Shown here one piece after another: positions 1-5,066 of a stretch of 5,066 nucleotides of DNA; within the stretch, counting starts at the first letter, position 1, and every line of letters begins with the position of its first letter. Origin of the DNA: an uncultured Oscillospiraceae bacterium (GTDB taxonomy: Bacteria > Bacillota_A > Clostridia > Oscillospirales > Oscillospiraceae); contig CAAGIU010000102.1 in assembly GCA_900770015.1 (NCBI GenBank), positions 1 through 5,066 of the forward strand, read 5' to 3'. The notes beneath the pieces are model-generated. The model saw only the letters and a program-made list of their open reading frames with translations, was not told the origin of the DNA and did not search any database. Position numbers and translations under genes: made by a program.

Positions 1-30
1 TCCTCTATCATCTATACCGTTGAATTCTGC

Positions 31-63
31 ATAAGAAACACGGAAGCCGTAAGTTTCAGTTAT
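31..63. other. Imperfect 13-bp hairpin in the uppS leader
   Basis: Three paired blocks can be read directly. ATAA (31-34) pairs with TTAT (60-63), GAAAC (35-39) with GTTTC (53-57), and ACGG (40-43) with CCGT (47-50). The loop is AAG (44-46), and two-base bulges (51-52 and 58-59) lie on the 3' arm only. No T-run follows, so it does not look like a standard intrinsic terminator, although it could mark the 3' end of an upstream gene outside the window. It could also be a leader RNA structure or part of a repeat. The pairing is visible; function is unknown. Confidence 0.4.
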
Positions 64-91
64 CTCCACTCTTCACTCTCCAATCTAACTG
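64..91. repeat. Degenerate heptamer tandem repeat
   Basis: Four successive 7-base units read CTCCACT (64-70), CTTCACT (71-77), CTCCAAT (78-84) and CTAACTG (85-91). The first three fit a CTYCAMT consensus and the last is decayed. The tract is pyrimidine-rich on the + strand, lies outside any gene, and falls between the hairpin and the left inverted repeat. It may be a slippage-derived microrepeat or the edge of a larger intergenic repeat. With so few units, chance is possible. Confidence 0.35.
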
Positions 92-93
92 TA

Positions 94-130
94 AAATTGC
101 AATTTGCTGAGTTAACCTGACAGGCACATT
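94..130 (+). repeat. Left copy of 37-base inverted repeat flanking the operon
   Basis: This copy matches the reverse complement of 5000-5036 at 32 of 37 positions with no gaps. Shared blocks are CAATTTG (100-106), TGAGTTAACC (108-117) and GCACATT (124-130). It starts with a perfect 12-base palindrome, AAATTGCAATTT (94-105), and contains a second palindrome, GTTAAC (111-116). Similarity ends at about 93 on the outer side and fades after 130. It sits 32 bases before the chosen uppS start, so it overlaps where a promoter would be expected. It may be an interspersed intergenic repeat, the end of a degenerate miniature element, or a pair of protein-binding sites. Confidence 0.75.
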
Positions 131-141
131 CTATATATATT
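112..141 (+). promoter_or_regulatory. Weak candidate sigma-A-type promoter for the operon
   Basis: TTAACC (112-117) matches the TTGACA -35 consensus at 4 of 6 positions. TATATT (136-141) matches the TATAAT -10 consensus at 5 of 6, with an 18-base spacer. TATATA at 134-139 with a 16-base spacer is an alternative -10. The -35 would lie inside the left inverted repeat. Transcription would start near 148, leaving a very short leader before the TTG start. An AT-rich tract yields such matches easily, and the real promoter may lie upstream of the window. Confidence 0.25.
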
Positions 142-147
142 TATCAG

Positions 148-156
148 AAAGAGGTG
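148..156 (+). promoter_or_regulatory. Ribosome binding site of uppS, which decides its start
   Basis: AAAGAGGTG is an 8 of 9 match to AAGGAGGTG, with GAGGTG (151-156) a contiguous match to the complement of the 16S rRNA 3' end. It ends 6 bases before TTG at 163, a normal spacing. An in-frame GTG at 154-156 is part of this site and so cannot be served by it. Confidence 0.75.
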
Positions 157-162
157 CGCGCA

Positions 163-882
163 TTGGCACTGTTGAATCCCGAAACACCTGCTCCACCCCG
201 GCATATTGCCATCATCATGGATGGCAACGGGCGCTGGGCAAAAAAACGCGGCCTGCCCAGAACCGCGGGCCATGCCGCCGGCGCGGAGGCCTTCCGCAGG
301 ATCGCCAACTACTGCCGCAGCCTCGGCGTGGAGTACTTAACGGTTTACGCCTTTTCCACGGAGAACTGGAAGCGCTCCGCCGATGAGATCGCAGGCATCA
401 TGAAGCTGCTGCGCCGGTATCTGGAGGAAGCCCTGGCCGACATGGAGAAAAACCGCGTCCGCTTCCGCTTCTTCGGTGACCTGTCCAAGCTGAGCCCGGA
501 CCTGCAGAAGCTCTGCCGCAATGCCGAGAACCGGTCGGAGGAATATGACGTTCAGGTGAATTTCTGTCTGAATTACGGCGGCAGGGATGAAATTGTCCAT
601 GCGGTGAAAGCCATTATGGCCGATGCCGCAGAAGGAAAGGTGAACCCCGAGGATCTGACGGAGGAAATGCTCTCCGGTTACCTCTATTCTGCCGGGGTAC
701 CGGATCCCGAGCTGATTATCCGTCCCTCCGGGGAGCGGCGCACCAGCAATTTCCTGCTGTGGCAGTCGGCTTATTCGGAGTATGTGTTCATGGATGTGCT
801 GTGGCCGGATTTCTCCCCGGAGGATCTGGACAGGGCAATTGCAGAATATCATCGGCGCAGCCGCCGGTTTGGAGGAGTATAA
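163..882 (+). CDS. uppS: Isoprenyl transferase (undecaprenyl diphosphate synthase)
   Basis: This cis-prenyltransferase adds isopentenyl diphosphate units to farnesyl diphosphate to make the C55 lipid carrier for peptidoglycan and other wall polymers; it acts at the cytoplasmic face of the membrane. From TTG at 163 the protein is 239 aa, usual for the family. The N-terminal signature IIMDGNGRWA (17-26) carries catalytic Asp20 (E. coli Asp26). AGH (35-37), FSTENW (64-69) and Arg71 follow. The C-terminal block has Arg187, Glu191, Arg193, Ser195 and Glu206, matching E. coli Arg194, Glu198, Arg200, Ser202 and Glu213. The motif usually read RTGGE or RTSGE is RPSGE here. TTG was preferred over GTG at 154 because of ribosome-site spacing and because the usual short N-terminus before HIAIIMDGNG is kept. 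It is the first gene of the operon seen here, and its end contains the cdsA ribosome site. Function is secure; exact chain length is inferred. Confidence 0.96.
   Translation: MALLNPETPAPPRHIAIIMDGNGRWAKKRGLPRTAGHAAGAEAFRRIANYCRSLGVEYLTVYAFSTENWKRSADEIAGIMKLLRRYLEEALADMEKNRVRFRFFGDLSKLSPDLQKLCRNAENRSEEYDVQVNFCLNYGGRDEIVHAVKAIMADAAEGKVNPEDLTEEMLSGYLYSAGVPDPELIIRPSGERRTSNFLLWQSAYSEYVFMDVLWPDFSPEDLDRAIAEYHRRSRRFGGV
871..877 (+). promoter_or_regulatory. Ribosome binding site of cdsA inside the uppS 3' end
   Basis: GGAGGAG lies within the last codons of uppS, 9 bases before the ATG at 887. It fixes the cdsA start at that ATG and rules out an upstream in-frame ATG at 782, which lies deep inside uppS. 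The arrangement suggests coupled translation of the two genes. Confidence 0.8.
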
Positions 883-886
883 AAAG

Positions 887-1699
887 ATGAAGCAACGTGT
901 TGTTACTGCGCTGGTTCTGGTTCCGGTGCTGTTCCTGATTACCCTGGCAGCGCCCAAGATTGTGGCCGCTGTGGTGTGGGGCCTCCTGCTGATGGTGGGC
1001 GTGTATGAGCTGCTGTACTGCACCGGGCTGGTGCGCCATCCGAGGCTGGTGCTTTACTCCGCGCTGATGGCCTTTGCAATGTCCCTCTGGAGCTATTATG
1101 ATTCCAATCATGCCGTGGGGATGCTGATTTTCCTGGTTTTCTGGACCCTGCTGTTCTCCGAGCTGATGGCAAATCATGTGAAGATCAGTGTGGAGATGGT
1201 CATGGCGTGTATTTTCGCCGGCGCGGTGGTGCCCTACCTCCTGTCCGCCATCATCCGCATCCATGTCATGAGCTCCGGCAGATATCTGATCCTCATTCCC
1301 TTTGTGGTGGCGTTCATGTCCGACGCCGGTGCCTATTATGCCGGGACCCTGTTCGGCAAGCATAAGCTGGCCCCGGTGGTCAGCCCCAACAAAACCGTGG
1401 AGGGCGTTGTGGGCGGTTTGGTCAGCGCCGTTTTGGGTATGCTGATCTATGCGCTCATCATGCAGCTGGGCTTCAAGCTGCGCATCCACTATGGCGCTGC
1501 GATCCTCTATGGCCTGCTGGGCTCCGGCATCGGCGTCATCGGTGATCTTTGCTTCTCCATCATCAAGCGTCAGTCCGGCCTGAAGGACTTTGGCAATCTG
1601 CTCCCCGGCCATGGCGGCTTCTTTGACCGCTTTGATTCCGTGGTAACGGTGGCGCCTCTGATCGAGGCGCTGATCCTGCTGTTCCCTGTGGTGATGTGA
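887..1699 (+). CDS. cdsA: Phosphatidate cytidylyltransferase (CDP-diacylglycerol synthase)
   Basis: CdsA is an integral membrane enzyme that converts phosphatidic acid and CTP into CDP-diacylglycerol, the precursor of phosphatidylglycerol, cardiolipin and other anionic lipids. The protein is 270 aa, the family's usual size, and is mostly hydrophobic. Likely membrane segments lie near 5-22, 24-45, 55-70, 77-93, 104-124, 131-152, 173-195 and 202-222, with a hydrophobic tail at 251-270. The cytidylyltransferase signature occupies 224-250 and fits at every fixed position: S-x-x-K-R (224-228), K-D (233-234), P-G-H-G-G (240-244) and D-R-F-D (247-250). A conserved upstream block has SDAGAYYAG (145-153) and SPNKTVEG (166-173). 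Asp220 and the signature aspartates are the expected metal-binding region. The gene starts 4 bases after uppS and ends 1 base before dxr, so coupled translation is likely. Identification is secure. Confidence 0.96.
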   Translation: MKQRVVTALVLVPVLFLITLAAPKIVAAVVWGLLLMVGVYELLYCTGLVRHPRLVLYSALMAFAMSLWSYYDSNHAVGMLIFLVFWTLLFSELMANHVKISVEMVMACIFAGAVVPYLLSAIIRIHVMSSGRYLILIPFVVAFMSDAGAYYAGTLFGKHKLAPVVSPNKTVEGVVGGLVSAVLGMLIYALIMQLGFKLRIHYGAAILYGLLGSGIGVIGDLCFSIIKRQSGLKDFGNLLPGHGGFFDRFDSVVTVAPLIEALILLFPVVM

Positions 1700-1700
1700 T

Positions 1701-2852
1701 ATGGTGAAATGTGTCAGTATTCTCGGTTCCACCGGCTCCATCGGGCGGCAGAGCCTGGATGTGATTTCCCATCTGCCCGATATCCGGGTGGCAGCCCTGA
1801 CCGCAGGCAGCGGTGTGGAGCGGATGGTGCAGCAGTGCCGCCGGTTTCACCCGGAGCTGGCCGTCATGGCAACGCGGGAAGCCGCCATGCAGCTGGAAAC
1901 GGAGCTGAATGATCCATCCATTGCCATTGCCTGGGGGGAGGAGGGCCTGATCCGCGCGGCAACGCTGGAGAGCGTGGACTGCGTCATCACCGCCGTGGTG
2001 GGCATGGTGGGCCTGAAGCCCACGCTGGCTGCCATCCGGGCAAAGAAGCGCATCGGTCTTGCCAATAAGGAAACACTGGTCTGCGCCGGAGAGCTGGTGA
2101 TGGCCGAGGCGGAGAAGTACGGCGCGGAGATCATCCCCGTGGACTCCGAGCATTCCGCGATTTTTCAGTGCCTCATGGGCTGCGGCGACCGGCGGGAGGT
2201 CAGGCGCATTCTGCTGACCTGCTCCGGCGGCCCCTTCTTCGGCATGGAGCGGGAGCAGCTTCAGCATGTGACCAAGGCCGATGCCCTGAAGCATCCCAAC
2301 TGGAAAATGGGTCCCAAGATCACCGTGGACTGCGCCACCCTGATGAACAAGGGCCTGGAGGTCATCGAAGCCATGCGGCTGTACCGGCTGCCCCTGGAGC
2401 AGGTGGATGTGCTGATCCACCGCCAGAGCATCGTCCACAGCCTGGTGGAATTCACCGAAGGCGCGGTGATGGCCCAGATGGGTACGCCGGATATGCGTCT
2501 GCCCATCCAGCTGGCGCTGACCTATCCCCAGCGGACAGGCTGCCCGGTGGATGCGCTGGATCTCACCGCCTGCGGCGCGCTGACCTTCCAGAAGCCGGAT
2601 ATGGAGAACTTCCCCTGCCTGGCCCTGGCCCGGGAGTGCGCGAAAAAGGGCGGCACTGCCTGCCCGGCCATGAACGGTGCCAATGAAGAGGCGGTGGCCA
2701 TGTTCCTGGCGGATGAAATTGGTTTTTACGACATCTACCGACTGGTTTCCCAGGCGGTGGAGCAGGTCCCCTTTATTCAGAATCCCACGCTGGAGGAGAT
2801 CCTGGAGGCCGACCGGCTGGCACGGCTGGCAGTCCGGGTGAACAAAGCGTAA
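1701..2852 (+). CDS. dxr: 1-deoxy-D-xylulose 5-phosphate reductoisomerase
   Basis: Dxr (IspC) rearranges and reduces 1-deoxy-D-xylulose 5-phosphate to 2-C-methyl-D-erythritol 4-phosphate with NADPH, the first committed step of the MEP pathway and the target of fosmidomycin. At 383 aa it is near the usual length. The NADPH-binding loop GSTGSIG is at 9-15 and LANKE at 120-124. The metal ligands are Asp148 and Glu150 (VDSEHS) and Glu220 (NKGLE). The substrate region SGGPF is at 175-179, and the active-site flap HPNWKMG (198-204) has His198 and Trp201. Asn216 and Lys217 are kept. Cys211 stands where E. coli has Ser222, a phosphate-contacting residue. The ATG is 1 base after the cdsA TGA. A modest ribosome site, GGTGAT (1690-1695), lies inside the cdsA end, so expression is probably coupled. 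Function is secure; the effect of Cys211 is unknown. Confidence 0.97.
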   Translation: MVKCVSILGSTGSIGRQSLDVISHLPDIRVAALTAGSGVERMVQQCRRFHPELAVMATREAAMQLETELNDPSIAIAWGEEGLIRAATLESVDCVITAVVGMVGLKPTLAAIRAKKRIGLANKETLVCAGELVMAEAEKYGAEIIPVDSEHSAIFQCLMGCGDRREVRRILLTCSGGPFFGMEREQLQHVTKADALKHPNWKMGPKITVDCATLMNKGLEVIEAMRLYRLPLEQVDVLIHRQSIVHSLVEFTEGAVMAQMGTPDMRLPIQLALTYPQRTGCPVDALDLTACGALTFQKPDMENFPCLALARECAKKGGTACPAMNGANEEAVAMFLADEIGFYDIYRLVSQAVEQVPFIQNPTLEEILEADRLARLAVRVNKA

Positions 2853-2869
2853 GCGAGGCATTTTGTTTT

Positions 2870-3958
2870 ATGAGTATTCTTTTTGCGATTCTTTTATTCA
2901 GTTTCCTGATTTTCATTCATGAGCTGGGGCATTTCGCTGCCGCCAAGGCATTCGGCGTCCAGGTCAATGAGTTTTCCCTGTTTATGGGCCCCGTTCTCTG
3001 GAAGAAGCAGAAGGGCGAGACCCTCTATTCCATCCGGCTCATCCCCATCGGCGGCTTCTGCGCCATGGAGGGCGAGGACGGTGACAGCGACAGCCCCCGT
3101 TCCTTCACCTCCGCAGCCTGGTGGAAGCGGATCATCATCCTTGTGGCAGGCGCGGCGGGGAACTTCGTTGCCGGCCTGGCGCTATTTGCCTGTGTCTATG
3201 CCCCCGTGGAGAACTTCATTGTTCCGGTGCTGGAGGATGTGGAGCCCGGCAGCCTGATCGGCGCCTTTGAAACCGAGGTTGGCTTCAGAGCAGGCGACCG
3301 GGTGCTGGAGGTGGACGGCGAGAAGATCTACACCTATGTCGATTTCTCCACAGTGCTGCAGCTGAACACCGATATGGAAAAGAACCCCGACAATCTCCAC
3401 GACATCGTACTGCTCCGGGATGGCCAGAGGGTGGTGCTGGAGGATTTCCCCATGCAGAAGAGCAGCTTCCCAAGGGAGGATGGTTCTTCCGAGCTGCGCT
3501 ACGGCATTACCTTCGGTTCCGTGAAGAATACGCTGCCGGAGCTGATGAGGCATGTGTGGAATAATGCCATGTCCAATGTCCAGCTGGCGCGGCTGAGCCT
3601 GAAGATGCTGCTGACCGGCAGGGCGGGGCTGAGGGATATCTCCGGCCCCGTGGGGATTGTGCAGATCATGTCCGAGACTGCGGCGCAATCCAGCAACGCC
3701 TACTACGCGCTGATGAATATGCTGAACATCGGCGGACTCATTGCCGTGAATCTGGCGGTGATGAATCTGCTGCCCATCCCGGCTCTGGACGGAGGACGCA
3801 TCGTCGGCGTGCTGCTGACCACAGCGGTGGAAGCAGTCACCCGGAAGAAGCTGAACCCCAAGTACGAAGGCTATATCCATGGCGCCGGTATGATTTTGCT
3901 GCTGGCACTGATGGGACTCATTCTGTTCAAGGACATTTTTGTGATCGTGAAAGGATAA
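2870..3958 (+). CDS. rseP: Site-2 intramembrane zinc metalloprotease of the RseP/RasP family
   Basis: Family members cut transmembrane segments, typically anti-sigma factors already trimmed by a site-1 protease, and remnant signal peptides. The protein is 362 aa. The first membrane helix carries the zinc-binding HELGH (17-21), and the third ligand lies in NLLPIPALDGG (299-309, Asp307) near the C-terminus. A second helix spans about 87-109. A single PDZ domain covers roughly 118-195, with GFRAGDRVLEVDG at 138-150. Further helices lie near 283-300 and 338-358. E. coli RseP has about 450 aa and two PDZ domains; one domain and this length are normal for Clostridia. The start is supported by GAGG at 2855-2858, 11 bases upstream, and by the short hydrophobic lead before HELGH. 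The stop overlaps the first ATG available to ispG. No anti-sigma partner is in the window, so the substrate is unknown. Confidence 0.94.
   Translation: MSILFAILLFSFLIFIHELGHFAAAKAFGVQVNEFSLFMGPVLWKKQKGETLYSIRLIPIGGFCAMEGEDGDSDSPRSFTSAAWWKRIIILVAGAAGNFVAGLALFACVYAPVENFIVPVLEDVEPGSLIGAFETEVGFRAGDRVLEVDGEKIYTYVDFSTVLQLNTDMEKNPDNLHDIVLLRDGQRVVLEDFPMQKSSFPREDGSSELRYGITFGSVKNTLPELMRHVWNNAMSNVQLARLSLKMLLTGRAGLRDISGPVGIVQIMSETAAQSSNAYYALMNMLNIGGLIAVNLAVMNLLPIPALDGGRIVGVLLTTAVEAVTRKKLNPKYEGYIHGAGMILLLALMGLILFKDIFVIVKG
3952..3955 (+). promoter_or_regulatory. Ribosome binding site of ispG at the rseP stop
   Basis: AGGA, within AAAGGA (3950-3955), ends 8 bases before ATG 3964 but only 2 bases before ATG 3958, which overlaps the rseP stop as TAATG. 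Spacing favours the second ATG. The site lies at the end of rseP, so the genes are probably translationally coupled. Confidence 0.55.
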
Positions 3959-3963
3959 TGGTC

Positions 3964-4999
<1,036 letters not shown>

Positions 5000-5001
<2 letters not shown>

Positions 5002-5036
5002 TGTGCTTATCGGGTTAACTCACCAAATTGTAATTT
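5000..5036 (-). repeat. Right copy of 37-base inverted repeat flanking the operon
   Basis: Read on the minus strand, this stretch matches 94-130 at 32 of 37 positions. The differences are G/A, C/G, T/C, C/T and G/A at repeat positions 6, 14, 25, 28 and 30. The identical blocks CAATTTG, TGAGTTAACC and GCACATT fall at 5030-5024, 5022-5013 and 5006-5000. The near-palindrome CAAATT-GT-AATTTG (5024-5037) replaces the perfect palindrome of the left copy. The repeat includes the last two bases of the ispG stop codon, so it directly abuts the gene. No T-run follows, so a terminator role is not evident. Confidence 0.75.
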
Positions 5037-5066
5037 GTCTGTGCGTTGCATGGAATCGGGTATCGA

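Noticed and set aside
1..120. Possible C-terminal end of an upstream gene in frame 1 (39 open codons to TGA at 118-120)
   Set aside because: G+C is about 38% against visibly G/C-rich genes, the peptide is Ser/Leu-rich because of the heptamer run, and its end is the repeat. It does not resemble the end of frr or pyrH. A real gene outside the window cannot be excluded.
782..886. Upstream ATG at 782 as the cdsA start
   Set aside because: It would place 35 residues with no membrane or family character inside uppS. The strong GGAGGAG site points to ATG 887.
788..1741. Long open frame on the minus strand (317 codons) opposite cdsA
   Set aside because: It is the antisense shadow of a well-identified gene. 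Its translation is unusually rich in His, Gln and Gly, with no recognisable domain.
2168..2686. Second + strand open frame (172 codons) inside dxr
   Set aside because: It overlaps the conserved middle of dxr in another frame, is rich in Pro, Gly, Arg and His, and shows no domain.
1563..2861. Minus-strand open frame of 432 codons opposite dxr
   Set aside because: It is longer than dxr but has biased His/Gln/Gly/Ala composition and no motif, while the + strand has every Dxr catalytic motif. Such shadows arise from G/C-ending codons.
5024..5037. CAAATT-GT-AATTTG as an intrinsic terminator
   Set aside because: The stem is all A/T except for one end pair, the loop is 2 bases and no T-run follows. 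It is better explained as part of the inverted repeat.
5007..5066. Possible end of a convergent minus-strand gene with its stop at 5009-5007
   Set aside because: There are only 19 open codons, half inside the inverted repeat, and no recognisable protein ending. The evidence is too short to call.

Overview
The window carries one compact five-gene operon, all on the + strand: uppS, cdsA, dxr (ispC), rseP, ispG. It covers 163 to 5001 with almost no spacer DNA: gaps of 4, 1, 17 and about 5 bases. The order uppS-cdsA-dxr-rseP-ispG, the single-PDZ RseP, the short (about 345 aa) IspG and strong Shine-Dalgarno sites point to Bacillota, class Clostridia. The G/C-rich codon choice suggests an Oscillospiraceae/Ruminococcaceae-type gut anaerobe. 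That family-level placement is inferred from general protein resemblance only.

Layout. Bases 1-162 are an AT-richer leader (about 38% G+C by hand count over the first 120 bases). It holds an imperfect hairpin (31-63), a degenerate heptamer run (64-91), the left copy of an inverted repeat (94-130), a weak promoter candidate and the uppS ribosome binding site. The five genes follow. Bases 5002-5066 are again AT-richer and hold most of the right copy of the inverted repeat (5000-5036), which starts inside the ispG stop codon. No terminator is visible in the window. The frr and pyrH genes that often precede uppS in Bacillota are not seen in the short flank.

How the genes fit together. Dxr and IspG catalyse the first committed step and the penultimate step of the MEP pathway, giving the C5 isoprenoid precursors. 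UppS condenses these into undecaprenyl diphosphate, the lipid carrier for peptidoglycan and other wall polymers. CdsA makes CDP-diacylglycerol, the entry point to anionic phospholipids. RseP is a site-2 intramembrane metalloprotease. The operon is therefore a housekeeping module for cell-envelope lipids and membrane-protein turnover. All five proteins look full length with their main catalytic motifs intact.

The least expected signal is non-coding: a 37-base imperfect inverted repeat (32/37 matching) that brackets the operon. One copy sits just before uppS and the other starts at the ispG stop. I see no novel enzymatic system. Lesser observations are a Ser-to-Cys change in the Dxr phosphate-binding region and start-codon decisions for uppS (TTG) and ispG (second of two ATGs).
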